Notes: a model not told the origin generated them from the sequence alone. DNA of 64,000 nt from Chloranthus sessilifolius (GCA_021018995.1 CM037588.1:90246765-90310764), one strand, 5' to 3'; counted from the first letter of the stretch, positions 12,043 through 24,104 are shown. Numbers and translations are program-made.

Positions 12043-12349
12043 TAAAAAAGTATACAACAAAATAAAAATAAACGAAATAAAGAAAAATGACTACACAACG
12101 AGAAGAAATTACCCTTCAAGCGTGAACATGCGTCGATCACGGCCGATGGATAAAGAATGTCCGTCCCGTGCATTGGAATTATAGTTGCGAACCAGCTGGA
12201 CGTGAATCGGCAAGGAAACGGCGTGATTGAAGGTAAATGGGTGCTTGAATGGGGTGTGTAAGGTTGGGAGGTGAAAAAACGCCCAAAAATAGCAAGGGAT
12301 TTGAAAAAATGGAGTCGCAGGAGCTCGAGGAAGAAGAAGGAACCTAGGG

Positions 12350-12666
12350 CTTGGACCAGTCGAAATGCGATTTGATTGATCCTGGGGCCTTAAATAAGCC
12401 CCAGCCTCTAAAACTTGACCAATCGAAATCAATTTCGACCGGTTGAAAAAATAGGTAGAGAGTTAAATTCTCGGGCCTACATCGGTTCTGAAGCAAAAGT
12501 TCCAATTTCGACCGGTCAAAACCCAAATTCGGGCAGCTGAAACACAACAGAAACTTTTGTCTTTGTTATAAATTTAATTTGAGAATCAGTCTTGACCAGT
12601 CAAAATTAATCTTTTCTCTTCTCCATGAGCAAAACTGACCGGTTGAAATCCACTTCAACCGGTCGA
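12350..12666 (-). promoter_or_regulatory. TCGA-CCGG-TCGA array and TATA-like box before the accessory ORF
   Basis: Sites of the TCGACCGGTCGA type, mostly with one or two changes, are centred near 12660.5, 12640.5, 12597.5, 12534.5, 12513.5, 12440.5 and 12420.5. Within pairs the distance is 20-21 bp. Next on the minus strand comes CTTATTTAAGG (12389-12399), a TATA-like box, then a half-site, then a C/T-rich stretch like a plant 5' UTR reaching the ORF start at 12042. This suggests an internal promoter with the array as its upstream element. The same core fills this element's LTR. Confidence 0.65.
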
Positions 12667-12839
12667 AATCTGAGAAGAGAGCAAAGCTCTCTACTCAAAT
12701 TCCACGTAACTTACTCTTTTCAACCAAAAATTATATTACATTTTTTTTTAATTTCTTTTCAACTTTACACCTAGACACTTGCACATACACAAACTCATTA
12801 AATTTAATAAAAATAAAATCCCTAAATTAATAATGTACA

Positions 12840-12914
12840 AGGGGCTAGGGTTGCCTCCCAAGAAGTGCTACGGATGCATCGGTAGCTCGACAGGGTCAAC
12901 GGGCCTATCAAGTC
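12840..12914. other. Conserved TTGCCTCCCAAGAAG boundary segment
   Basis: GGTTGCCTCCCAAGAAGTGC at 12849-12868 is a string I associate with Athila/Tat-type interiors. A near copy at 8763-8776 marks the junction with the gag fragment there. No gene is seen between it and the end of gag. Confidence 0.4.
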
Positions 12915-14265
12915 ACTAGTGGAACAGGGGAAGAAGAAGTCTTCCTTGCCATTAATTGACCTTTTGGGTTATACACCCGTTGAGATGGTAGCCGGTCCTC
13001 AGCTCCCTTGTTCAACGGGATAGCTAGTTGCCCAATTTGGGTTTCTAGCTTGGCAATGGACTGTGTGTGAGAGTGGAGTAGCTGCATTTTTGATTGGGAC
13101 TGTTGCTACCAGCTTTGGGTTGCCTGCAACATGGCTTCCTCAAAATTGCCACTCCAACGAGGTCTATACGGTTTCTGGCCCTAGGGTTGTGGAGGGGGTT
13201 GCAGAGGAGGCTGCGATATATATATATATGTTGGCCAAGTTTGGGTGATTCCTCCAACTCAAATTATAGGTATTTCCAAAGTTATTCTGGTCTGGTCTTT
13301 GATAGGGTTTTGCAACATTAATATGCTCTTGTACTATCTCGGGGTATAAAGGAGTAGTGGGACAATTGGGAACCACATGAGTACGGCTTTGGCATATCCC
13401 ACAAGCTTCACTTACTTGAGATATTGGGTGTGACTTCGCACTCAACATGGACTCAAATTTATTTTCTAAAGCGTTGACTTTGGTAAAAATATCCATCGTC
13501 AGTTTTAGTTCATACATCCCTCCTCACTTAGGAGGTGTAGTTCGTGAAACCTCAGGATCAGTCCTACTCGACACAACTTGTTGCACCGACTTCTCACTTA
13601 AGCTCTCAAAAAGTTCCAAAGCATCCTCTGCAGTCTTTGTGAGGAACGTACCCCCACAAGAGGCATCAATCATTTACCGATTTTACTTAGTCAGTCCTTC
13701 ATAGAAACTCTGCTCTATTTGTCATTTCAGAACCTCGTGATGGAGACACTTGCACAGAAGCTCGTTAACGTGTTCCCAACTCTCATGAAAGGACTTATCC
13801 AGATTTTGATGAAACGTTGTAATGGTCTTCCGAATCTGATTCATTTTGCCGATTGGGAAGTACTTTGTGAGAAACTTGCTTTGTAACGCTTCCCAACTTG
13901 CAATCGAATCATGGGGTAAAGAGTTCAACCACAGTTTTCCTGGTCCTTAAGGGAGAACGAAAATAGTCTCATATGAGTGGCCTCTTCCGACAAAGTGTGT
14001 CTTAAAAATCGTGCAGACTTCTAGAAAGTCTGTCAGATGCTTATAGGGATCCTCATTTCTAAGCCCATTAAAGCATTTAAATAAAGTTGGGCTTAATCTC
14101 GAAGGTCCCATTACAGGTGGTTGCAGGCAAACAAATGCATGAGGGAGATGCAAGTGTAGACGGTGTATAATACTCCCTCAACGTCTTATCCACAGGTGGT
14201 TCCTCTCCCGCCATAGTGAAATGAATCAGGGTAAGGACTGAGCTGCTAGAACGGTCAAAACTCAT
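12915..14265 (-). pseudogene. gag: Athila-type Gag polyprotein, broken
   Basis: In minus-strand order: N-terminal TLREYYTPS (about 14195); FNGLRNEDPYKHLTDFLEVC (about 14070); the capsid helix segment SIASWEALQSKFLTKYFPIG (about 13890); FHESWEHVNELLCKC; FYEG and CGGTFL; a CCHC knuckle CGICQSRTHVVPNC (about 13395); NNFGNTYNLSWRNHPN; and a C-terminal KLETQIGQLA segment (about 13030). This order is that of Athila-lineage Gag, which forms the particle that packages element RNA. Stops and frameshifts interrupt it, and a TA microsatellite has grown within it near 13215. Protease and polymerase, which should follow, are absent. Confidence 0.8.
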
Positions 14266-14576
14266 GACTTTTTAAGAGGAACGTAAGCTGGCGCAGATAC
14301 GCTAGCAAGTTCTCTCAATCTCAAGGTTGAGTAACTCTAAAGAAGAGAAGTAGACCTTAGTAAACTAAAAATAGTAATTAAAATTAAAACAACTAAGCAT
14401 CCTACTAGAAAGTAAAAGCACATACCTTAGCCTCTCGCAGCATCCCGTGACAAGCTTCAGTAAATTCGAGCCTTTGATCTCCCAAGCCTATAAAACAAAA
14501 ACAGAAAGCAAACTAGGGTTAGAATAATTTACAAATTGTATGAATTAAGATAGGAATTAAAAAGTAAAGTCGAAGT

Positions 14577-14593
14577 CCCCAACAATGACGCCA
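14577..14593 (-). other. Primer binding site (Athila/Tat type)
   Basis: On the minus strand TGGCGTCATTGTTGGGG follows the LTR end. It corresponds to the TGGCGCCGTTGCCGGGG-type primer site common in plant Athila/Tat elements; four positions differ. The plus-strand copy at 23912 is closer to it. Confidence 0.75.
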
Positions 14594-14599
14594 AAAATT

Positions 14600-16317
14600 T
14601 GGTCTTTCATAATCTGAAACTTTGTAAGTGCACAAGTTCAAAGTACAAGGGCGAGTATGAGGGGTGTCGAACGACAGAGACTTGTCGTGCACTTTTCAAA
14701 CTACTATCTGAAACTAAAATAATGAAAAGGAAGTTTTCTAAATTAATAAACTAAAAAGCAAACTAAAATAATTTTTGACAAGTTATGAGAAGGCAAACTG
14801 GGATCCCTCTTGGATCACAGATTTGTAAATAATAAAACTCCTATTCTTCTCCTATTCCGAATTCCAGGTACTCCCACTCGCTACAAGCTAAAGCTAGGTA
14901 TAAGCATTAAGTCTTATTATAGTTACAAACCAGTCTAAACCGATATGATCTGTCTAATTAGTAGTGACCTAAACAATAAACATCAATGCATCTAACCGAC
15001 GAAATTAGGCTACAAGCACTAATCCGCCGATGGGTATCTTATTAGATCTAATCCTAATCCCTACAAGGCCATTAAGATTAAATGAAATAGAAATAAATCG
15101 CTACTAGCTCGTTTACGGTACAACCAAATCCTCAAACATGCAATCGTACCGAAAAGGGAATTCAAAATAGAAATTGAACAGAAACAATATTAAATACTCA
15201 TTTGTGATTTACAAAGGATCCCAGCCTTGGAGAAGTTTAGGCTCGCATTGATAGATCGATCTTCATCATCTCTGACTCGATTATCTATTGATGATTACAA
15301 TATACAATCTCACAACTTTCAAAAACTAGAAACTAAACCTAAACTAACCTAAGAAGAACTCACGGCTGAAGAACTCTCTGCCAAAGGGACTCCCCAAACT
15401 CTAACCCTCGGATCCTTATTTATAGAATCGTAAGACCCTAGTACAAGTTAAACGGGATAGGTACTCTTTAGAATCCCAAGAAATCAACTGAAGAAGAAGA
15501 ATCTAGTAGGAGTCTCGGATGCTAGAAGGAACAGGTTGTAAAGCCTGATTTTTCGTGAAATAACCACTTTTCAACCGGTCGAGAATGACTCTCGTCCGGT
15601 CGAGCTACCAATTCTTTCTTCAGTCACGCCAGCTCTTAGTTTCCTTAATTATCGACTGGTCGAACTGATTTCGACCGGTCCACTCTTCAATCTCCTTTAA
15701 ACTACATCTTCTGCCTTAATCGGTCAAAAAGTGTTTCGACCGGTCGAGATTATATACAAAAACATATAAAATCATTGTTTGTACTACAAAAAATAAGCCT
15801 ATTAGCAGCAATTTTTGGTTATTAAAAACAACTACTATTAATAAAAAAACTATTAAAGGTTATTAAGACTATTAGAGGAAAGGGTATTAGTAGCAATGTT
15901 TTTGTTAATAGTGGGAGTTTTTGGCTGCCGCTAATAGTCTTATTTTTTGCAGTGTTGGTTTCGACCGATTCACTTGATAATTTTGGATCTTCTTTGAACT
16001 CGACTGGTCGAGATTAACATTTCAACTAGTTGAAATGTGCAGTTTCTTTTCTTCTCTACTGCCCTATTTCGACCGGTCCAAAGTGGATCTCGACTGGTCG
16101 AAATTGACTGTCTTGGACTTCCTTTCCTCTCTTTCTCCTCTATTTTTTATCCTGGCTTTGGGTTTACTTCTTCTTTTCTCTTTTAATCATTTTTACAAAT
16201 TTCCGGCCTTGAAACCTGTTGTAACACATCACATACTAAAGGCAACCATTAGCAGTTAAATGTGGCCTAACATTGCCCAGATTTGGGCGTAAAATATGCC
16301 ATTTTGAAGGCTAATCA
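14600..16317 (-). repeat. Athila-type 5' LTR
   Basis: It runs on the minus strand from TGATTAGCC (16317) to GACCA (14600). It matches the plus-strand LTRs at 22221-23905 and 24673-26246, including a TATA box (CTATAAATAAGG on minus, about 15420), the sequence giving GTTCGACACCC, and an array of TCGACCGGTCGA-type palindromes (about 15570-16110). A CACTA-type MITE (15782-15954) interrupts the array, so without it the LTR is about 1545 bp. Confidence 0.8.
15782..15954. mobile_element. CACTA-type MITE, 173 bp
   Basis: The ends are ACTACAAAAAATAAG and its near inverse ending GCAGTG. They are flanked by a 3-bp duplication TTG (15779-15781 and 15955-15957). The inside carries inverted CTATTAGCAGCA / GCTGCCGCTAATAG arms and matches the MITE at 18552. 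The terminal C has been lost on the left. Confidence 0.8.
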
Positions 16318-16690
16318 CTGATCGAAACTAGATTTCGACCGATCGAAATTACCAAACAGAGGACGAAAAGGCCTTATACAAACTCGACATGTCAAGTTAC
16401 ACAGATAAGATAAATCTCGACCAATCGAAGTTGAATCTCGATCAGTCGAGTTTGCTATTTCCGGCAAAGATCGAGTTTCGACAGCCGTCTGAGATTTCCT
16501 TCTTTACCGATTTTTATTAGAGTTGTTTTAGAATTTCCTTTTTGAAATAACTGAATAATCTATAATGGATTGAGGAGCACCCACATGTTGAAACGTGAAC
16601 CATGATTTTCACGGAGATTTGGGTTGACGGGGATCGGATTCGACGGCCCGTGGTTACTGATTACACCAATTCAGATCATCATCGCACAGA

Positions 16691-16692
<2 letters not shown>
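16318..16692 (+). repeat. Diverged gypsy LTR fragment
   Basis: It abuts the start of the Athila LTR. It carries decayed TCGACCGATCGA-type sites (16337-16450) and then GAGATTTCCTTCTTTACCGA through GGAGCACCCACATGTTGAA. That second part also occurs, diverged, at about 20930-21080 inside the solo LTR 18781-21694. No coding potential. Confidence 0.5.

Positions 16693-16765
<73 letters not shown>
16693..16765. repeat. (TA)n microsatellite
   Basis: An uninterrupted TA run of about 73 bp. Tyr-Ile repeat ORFs across it are artefacts. Confidence 0.97.
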
Positions 16766-16767
<2 letters not shown>

Positions 16768-17985
16768 TCAATTTTCTATTCATTTTTCATCATCTTTTAC
16801 CCCTTTCTGATGAAGCACTTCTCATAGCCTTCACTTCGACCCGTAACTGGAGCATTCAGTCGAAGCTAGTAATACATGCAGTCCCTTAAATTTCTCTACA
16901 TTTATTTTCTTCTTCAAACCAATTTAAATAAGAAAGATAAAGCCAAACTCCTACTTGTCGGGTGAATCGGTTGCACTTACTTGAAATTAGGCCAATTATT
17001 ACCTATACGATTCGGTTCTAGCACTAATTTATATCATCAGTCTCCTATACTTGCTATTTATATTATCATTTTTTTCCTCATCTACACTTTCATCTTTTTC
17101 CAATGGAACGCTCCTTATAGTCCCATTAAATCCAGTAAAAGGAACATTCAGTCCAAGCTACTAATTATATCTTCTTCAAAGTAATTGAAAAAGAAAGATA
17201 AAGCTATATAGTACGTAGAATCTGACCACTGTTGGGGAAATCAAGTGCGGTTAGGCCATTTTCAGTTTGTAACAGAAGACCATGCACGGATCTCTTCGTA
17301 GTGTGAACCTTATTTTTATCGCAGGCAGCTGGCAACTGGTTTGAATTTTGTTTTTCAATTTCGCACGTACAGAGTCATCTTCCATTTATCAGCCATATCA
17401 ATGCACTTTTACATATTAATTATGAACATCTAATTTTTAATATAAATTTCTCATGAGAGGAGTTGATAAAATGGTTAAGTACGCTAATCATTTGTCCACA
17501 GCAAATGGTTTTGATCTATGGTGCATGACTGTTTATATTGTACTAGATGGAAGAAGTTTCTACAAAATTTTAACTCTTTCCAAATCAACCTTTTGATTGA
17601 GTTGGTTATGGGCTTATAATAAAAAAGCAATACAGGGGATTTATTGCAGTTTATGGCTATTCTTCCTTTGGTATCTACTTTGAGAGACCTAGGAATGAAT
17701 GGTTTGGGAAAAATAATGATTTATGAACTCTTATCACTGCTTTACATAAATATGGTCCTGAAAAATACCAATTTAGGCCATATGGTATACATCTTTAATT
17801 ATTTTTTGGGTTTAAAGGTTATTGTTATCGTTGAAAATGATTACACATGCAAATAGGGCTATCAATCGGTCCGGTCAGGGTGTGCTTGGCTTAGGTCGGG
17901 CCAACATCTACTCAGCCCTTGCCCAGCCAGGGGTGGGCAGGGGTCGAGTACCAGGCCATTTCTTATATATTTGTGTGTGTATATA
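16766..17985. other. Unassigned AT-rich sequence with an internal duplication
   Basis: Two diverged copies of one segment are visible (about 16800-16950 and 17070-17215), sharing TTCAGTC(C/G)AAGCTA and AAGAAAGATAAAGC. At 17856 TAGGGCTATCAATCGG resembles the end of a hAT-type element, but no partner end was found. No gene is seen. Confidence 0.4.
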
Positions 17986-18780
17986 TTTATTTTATTCATA
18001 AAATCAAGTCTTCAATCGTAACTATTTCTTATATATTTTTTATAAATTTATTTCTAATTTACATTTTTACAAAGTATATAGAGTATTAATATAAATATAA
18101 ATTAGGATTATATATATTAGAAGTTTACATATTTGTATAAATATATATTAAAAATCAAACATATTCATATTTACGAATAAAAATTAAGACGGTAACATTA
18201 AATGCATTACGCACGAGCGTAACTCTTAAATAGATAAATTAATGCATAAAAAAGATCTCCCTGGAATAAAAATTAAGAGGGTAACATTAAATGCATTACG
18301 CATGAGCGTAACTCTTAAATAGATAAATGCATAAAAAAGATCATCCCGGAATTTTCATTGCGGGCTGAGCCTGCTCCTGCCACTTCTTTTTCTCTTTAGG
18401 AGTGAAGAGGTTCTCCCCTCCTCTGTGCGAACACCACCACAGATGTTTACCGACGCTCGTAGACTCATCCTTGACCATGCCTACTTCCTCGCAGTTTTGA
18501 TTTAAAGTTCCTCTTCACTGGGCAACTGCCGGTTATCCCAGCGGCCTCGTGCACTACAAAAAAACAGATTATTAGCGGCAGTTTTTTGGAGCAAAAAACT
18601 GCCGCTATTAACAAAAAACTATTAAAGACTATTAGCAACAGTTTTTTGTTAATAGCGGCAGTTTTTGGTTGCCGCAAATAGTCTTGTTTTTTGTAGTGGT
18701 GGTCTTGAAAGCTCCTTCTCCTCTCTTTGATATTTCTCTCCCCTTTTGTGTGCCCTTCCTTGAAATAGCTCCTCTGATTA
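17986..18780. repeat. Duplicated unit, copy 1, left part
   Basis: It matches 24105-24620 over most of its length, for example ACATTAAATGCATTA and CCGACGCTCGTAGACTCATC. A short segment (18185-18340) is itself doubled. The copy is broken by a MITE (18552-18698) and then by an LTR insertion at 18781, and resumes at 21695. Not coding as far as I can see. Confidence 0.75.
18552..18698. mobile_element. CACTA-type MITE, 147 bp
   Basis: It runs from CACTACAAAAAAACAG to CTTGTTTTTTGTAGTG, with a 3-bp duplication GTG (18549-18551 and 18699-18701). Inside, AGCGGCAGTTTTT and its inverse give almost full-length fold-back. The paralogous site near 24528 lacks it, so it is an insertion. It has no coding capacity and would need a CACTA transposase in trans. 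Confidence 0.9.
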
Positions 18781-21694
18781 TGTCACGACCCGAAATTCTA
18801 TCCCATCCTGAGGGGCCCAGAATTCAAAGTTATGATCCGCACGCATCCCAGATATGCTACGCGGACTTACTCATAATCAAAGTTCTCACGCAAAAATGAT
18901 TCTACGAAATCTGTGAATCCAATAAAATAAGAATGAAATAAATGAGCAGTCATAGATAATGAATAAATACTATAAAAAAATCAATGAAATATCTAATAAT
19001 CGACGAGGAAATAAAACGTCTCACAAGAAAGTAAAATAAAAAGTCTAGAACTAAGGAATGCTCAAGGCTCGTAGAAATCTGTCGGATCTACGCTCTCATC
19101 TTGGTGGTAGCCAACATCATCATCTACATAAACTGCCTCCGATACAGCTGCCTCCATGTCATCATAGGCAAATTGATCAAAGTCTTCACCTGAAATAGTT
19201 AGATTTTGGGAGGGAGTGAGTTTACTCAGTAACGTAAACTCGGTGGATTGCACAATCGATCTACCATAACTTACATAGGTGATTGTGTGTGTAATTGCTT
19301 GAGTTGCGATGTATTTTAAAATAAACAAAGCGAAAAAATATCCAAAACTTTTTTTCATGACACATCAAAACTGAAAAACATATCATAGAATAGAATGTGC
19401 ATTATGATTTTTATTCTTATTTCTTTTTCTAACTATCTCATCAACTTGTCATATGTGAGATATCGAAAGTTTTATTATTACTCCATACGCCTACACAACG
19501 TACTTCGTATCTTACTAATCTTATTTAGATGACCAATGCCATGGCCGTTGCTCGAGCCTACCACGCGAGGTCCACGTGTTGATAACCACCTATCCTCTAC
19601 ATCATAACATAAATCACTATCTAGCCAAATAAGATTATGCGCATAGTAATCATAATGTTCCCTTAGTTCGAGATAAAGCTAACATATTGTCCTTAAGACC
19701 CATTTTGACTGAAGACGTTGGACCCTTAAAGTGGCCCGTAAAGTATGACATGCGTAGAATCTTGATTCATATTCAGCTGGCATTCACAGCGTGTCTAATC
19801 ATATCATTATTAAATTCTAGGCTCAGGTCCCCGCCTCAATTTTATTTCTGGAATGGACACTATGTTCGTCGTCCTCATCCCATTTATCTAATGAGCACTA
19901 TGTATCGCCATCCCCATTTCATATTTGCGTGAGCTTAAATCCCAACTTTCTTATCATCTCGTATCTTAACATATTTATTTCTCATTTTTATTTAAAACTT
20001 ATTTTGAATAGGCCACCGTGCGATAGACTTCACTAAACAATGCTTTCCAAGGATGGGTTCTATAGTAACCTGGATGTACTTCATGTGGCATCCCATACTA
20101 CTATAGAAGAGTTGAATCCGTATATGAATGCCTGCATTCCAAGTTGTACGTGACTGTGAAAGAAACCCCACCGTGACGAAGGTTATAGCATGTGTCATAT
20201 CTTATTCTTAAGTTATCATGCTCATGCCTTGTCATAGTTTTCTACATGATGCATGTCATATGAAGATGGTGACACATATATCAAAAAGAAACTACAGCAT
20301 GCACCCTAAACAATGCAAATATATATTGAAAATTAACATGGAGCCTCATGAAGCATTGAGTAAAAAAGTGAATAAGAAATGATTAACTGTATTTATTCTA
20401 AAATTGAATCTAATTACTCTTCATTGGGGTGTGATCATGTCTATGGAACTTGGCAATTGATCGGTATAGCGATCAAATTTGTTTTTAACTTTAAAAGGCA
20501 TACCAATGTGAATATACAATGAGTGCAGTCTCAATGTAAGCATGATGAAAGGTTAAGATTTTGACTTCATAGATGGCATTAAAATTCTAAAGTTTCTATG
20601 CCATTATGAAGATCACATCGAGGCAAAGAAAATTTATATATAATACATAATGATAGGACAACTACATCAAAAGATATGGCAATTTCAAGTCAGACTTATT
20701 ATGACCAATCATAGATCACGATTGAACATGATTATGCAGAAAGGGGACACGATTGGTTGCACCGTGTCACGATTTGAGTGAATGGTGTCATGATTGAGTG
20801 AACGACATCATGATTTGAGTTAACAGTATCACGATTTGAATCGTAACTATTAGAAATGCCTATTTTGACCAATCGTGGTTGGATATTTCATGCATAGTTC
20901 AAGATTTCTAATTGCTATCTGAGATCTCTTTCTTCCCTAATCTTTCTTAGGTTTAAATTTTGGGTTTCTTTATGTATTTGGAAAAAGACTTAATAATTTA
21001 AGATGAATTGAGAGGCACCCACATATTGAAGCATGAATCAATTTCCGTGGCATTTTAGTTTGATGGAGATCGGATTTGAGCGACGATTTGCCCAAGTCCT
21101 TTTTACCAAAATTCTTTTCTTACGATTGAATCTTTACAACGATGAAGATCCTTGATGGGGGAGATTAGGCTTCAAAATAGGATGCATGAGTCGCCTATAA
21201 GATTAGAACCCGTTGTGTAGTTCCGCTGTGAAACCCAATAGTGATGGAGATTCGGCGTGGAGGGTGTAGAAGATGGAGTTGTCGGAGCTTTTGCAAAGAA
21301 GAGAGAACAGAGAGAGAGAGATGGCTGAGAGGAAGAATGGTGTATAAATTTCTAAATCTCTCTAGGTTTTATATTTATAAAGAAAAGAATGAATTAGGGA
21401 AAGAGTTCGAAACGACAAGTTAATCCTTGCTAAAGGAGCAAGAGTCCTTTTAGGATTATAATTGCTTACCAAAAGAAATCCCATGAATATTGAGATTAAA
21501 ACTTGCTTTAGTTGTTTCAGGTACACAACTCTTGGAAATTTAGTTACTATTTTTGTGTAGCCCATATCTTAATTAAAATTTTCTATATTTATATTATGTG
21601 AGCCATGATACGATGTGTGCTCAAGTACCGGGTCTTGGTGCTTCACTCATCTAAGACCATATAATCGGGATTTAAAAAAATATGGGTCATAACA
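18781..21694 (-). mobile_element. Gypsy solo LTR, 2914 bp, minus orientation
   Basis: It begins TGTCACGACCC and ends GGGTCATAACA on the plus strand, flanked by GATTA (18776-18780) and GATTG (21695-21699), a 5-bp duplication with one change. The paralogous locus at 24600-24610 is uninterrupted here, which shows the empty site. Read on minus it starts TGTTATGACCC and ends GGTCGTGACA, as chromovirus LTRs do. It holds a phased motif array (20717-20877) and, near its minus-strand 3' end, an 8-bp-stem hairpin (19218-19241). A 98-codon ORF on minus (19062-19358) lies at the LTR's 3' part and is probably fortuitous. Confidence 0.8.
20717..20877. repeat. Helically phased CAYGATT motif array
   Basis: CACGATT or CATGATT occurs at 20717, 20728, 20748, 20768, 20789, 20809 and 20830, so the steps are 11, 20, 20, 21, 20 and 21 bp. 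An inverted copy (AATCGTG) ends the array at 20871-20877. Intervening bases are not conserved, so spacing rather than sequence is what has been kept. Confidence 0.85.
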
Positions 21695-22220
21695 GATTGC
21701 TTCTTTCTGATTGATTTTCCCCTCCTTAGACCCCCTTGGGCTCCTTGCTTGGCCTCCCCCCCCCCCCCTTCCCCCTTTCAAGTAACCTCCATTGGTCGGC
21801 TCTCTCTCTCTGTCATAGGCACCTTCCTTGAATAGGCTTTTGCCTTTGCACCTTCTCTATTTTCTATGTCATTCATGTTTTTTATTGTTATTTTCTTTCA
21901 ATTGAGGGGGTAATTGATAGCATCAAGTCCTTAATATCGTACATGCCCACCCAACACGCAATTGTAGATCTTCATAGATTCTTGTCAAGTATTATGTGCT
22001 CAAAAGGTATGTACGTGACTAGCTTTTCATCATGGTTTTTGGGGGATTACACATTATTTGTCTCTGCGAGCAACAACTACATGAATTTTATGAATGATGA
22101 GATATGGTTATCGTATTACGCGTCATTAGTAAATGCAGTAATCCATTACTTAGTTGTTAAGTAATCATTTGCCTACATTCGAGGCATGTGTGTGATCAGC
22201 CTACATTCGAGGCATGTGTG
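21695..22220. repeat. Duplicated unit, copy 1, right part
   Basis: It continues copy 1 after the solo LTR and matches 26250-26660 (TTGGTCGGCTCTCTCTCT; CATGCCCACCCAACAC). At 21757-21769 it has a C run where copy 2 has an LTR inserted. It ends with CCTACATTCGAGGCATGTGT and flank repeated twice in tandem (about 22171-22228). The open frame 21943-22164 has a diverged partner at 26418-26621; I cannot assign a function. Confidence 0.7.
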
Positions 22221-24095
22221 TGATCAGCCTTCAAAACTGTATAATTTGGATCCGAATCTCCGTGTTGCTAGGCCTCATTTAACTACTAATGTTTTCTTTT
22301 AGTGCATGATATGGTGTAACAGATTTTGAAGACTAAAAGTACAAAAAGTGATTAAAAGAGTAAAGTTAAGGAAGCCTCAAAGACATGACAGAAATAGAGG
22401 AAAGAAAGGATAGTTCCACGGTTTAAATAAATATTTTCAAGAACTGAGGCTTATACCATTCAAAAGTAGAGGGTCTCAGCTTTCTAACGAGCCAAGAAAT
22501 GCCCAAATCCGAGTTTTATATCAAAAGTTATGATGAAATGAAGTTTACAAAAAAGTGCAGGAATTTCCAATCTCGACTAGTTGAGTTTGGACGAAATACA
22601 ACAGAAATTGGACTGATTGAGTTGGTTAAAGCTTCAGAAATAGCAAAATTTTATCAGTCCAAATGCAAATATGGACCGGTCGAAGCTGAACAACAAAACA
22701 AAAGGAAAAGAATGTATAAACTCGACTGGCACAAATGCAATTTGGACTGATTGAGTTCATTAAGCTTCATAAGCAAAAGTAATTTGGATTGGTCAAAAAT
22801 CATTTCGACCAATCCAAATCAAACAAGAACTAGGCCACCGCAAGGCACTGAAACAAATACAAAGTGAACCGGTCGAGTTCCATTTACGACTGGTCGCAAT
22901 GGGTTTCTGTTGCGATTTTTCTTGCTCGGCAACCTAGTTTCTTACGGAAATCAAGACCCCGAGATTTCTTTCTCTCCTCGCTCGATTCTAGGGCGGTTTA
23001 GAGGATACCTTTAGTGTTTAAACATTGTACTAGGGCCTTAAGATCTATAAATAAGGATCCTAGGTTTAGTAATAGAGGAGGAGGGGCTTGGAGCCGAGAG
23101 CTCTTCCTTAGTTTTCGTTTTCTTCTAGTTTTTGCTTTCTACCCTTCTAGGTCTTTAGTTTGGACTTAGTTTCTGATTTGCGAGAGTATGTGAGATTGAG
23201 GGCTTTGTAAATGATCAGACGATGATTGATTCAACGATGAAGATGGCAAGAGCTGCGATGCGTGGCTAAATCCCGAAGCTCAGGATCTCTGGTAAAATCA
23301 AAGATAAGTTGTTAATTTAATTTCTATTTCTTTTCTAATATGAATTTTTGTGGTAATGATTGCATGATTGGGATCTGCATTGATATGATAGATGATTTTA
23401 AATTGATTTATTTCTATTTTTGATAATTCTAATGACCATGTAGGGATTAGGATTAGAATTAATCGAATATGCACCTTCGTGCTAGTACTTGTAGTCTAGT
23501 TTGATAGATTTTGTGCAATGGTGCTTACGGATTAGATCGCTAGAGATTAGACGGATCATATTGTCCCGACTGGTCCTTGACAATGAATAGGATCTGATTG
23601 TTATACCTACTTTAGCTTGTAGTGAAAAGAAGGTCGATTACCAGGAATTCGGATTAGATTAAGAATAGGATGTGAGTTATTTACGAATCTGCAATTAAAG
23701 GGATCTTAGGCTGTTTTTTCACTATTTTCTATATCAGATTTACTTGCTTTCCTAGATAACTTAATTAGAATTTTCCTTTTATAAAACCACCTTTATATAA
23801 GGCTTTAGTTTAGATAAACGACTAGTCCCTATAGTTCGACACCCTTGTATTCGCCTTAGTACTTCAAACTTGTGCACTAGCAAGGTTTTAGATTTTAAAC
23901 GATCAAGTTTTTGGCGTCGTTGCCAGGGACTACGGTTTTATTTGAATTACTGCCTTTTAGATTGTTCCTATTAGTGATTTTCTAATTATAGTTTACTTTT
24001 TTCTAGATTTGGAGATTGAGGTCCGAGTCTGCCAAAGCTTTGAAGGGGACGCCCACGAGAGGTCAAGGTATGCACCTTTGTTTTTAGATTTAGTT
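22221..24095 (+). mobile_element. Truncated Athila-type element: 5' LTR, primer site and leader
   Basis: The LTR (22221-23905) begins TGATCAGCC and ends ACGATCA. A TATA box CTATAAATAAGG lies at about 23045, and CCGG-core palindromes, some decayed, lie at about 22560-22900. The primer site follows (23912-23929), then a leader matching the minus-strand element near 14400-14520 (TTTGGAGATTGAGG; GAGGTCAAGGTATG). At about 24095 the element breaks off and the second copy of the duplicated unit begins. No gag is left. Confidence 0.8.
23912..23929 (+). other. Primer binding site (Athila/Tat type)
   Basis: TGGCGTCGTTGCCAGGGA differs at two positions from the common plant type TGGCGCCGTTGCCGGGGA. Confidence 0.85.
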
Positions 24096-24104
24096 TGGTT
24101 TTTG

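Noticed and set aside
12109..12432. 107-codon minus-strand ORF upstream of the accessory ORF
   Set aside because: It spans the TATA-like box and UTR-like sequence. It could be a first exon joined across 12042-12112, but nothing in the plus-strand homologue supports this.
16602..16889. ORFs with long Tyr-Ile repeats here and at 50303-50731
   Set aside because: They are translations of TA microsatellites; no coding signal outside the run.
19062..19358. 98-codon minus-strand ORF as a gene with a signal-like start
   Set aside because: It lies wholly inside a solo LTR in the region that becomes leader, with no homologue seen in sister LTRs.
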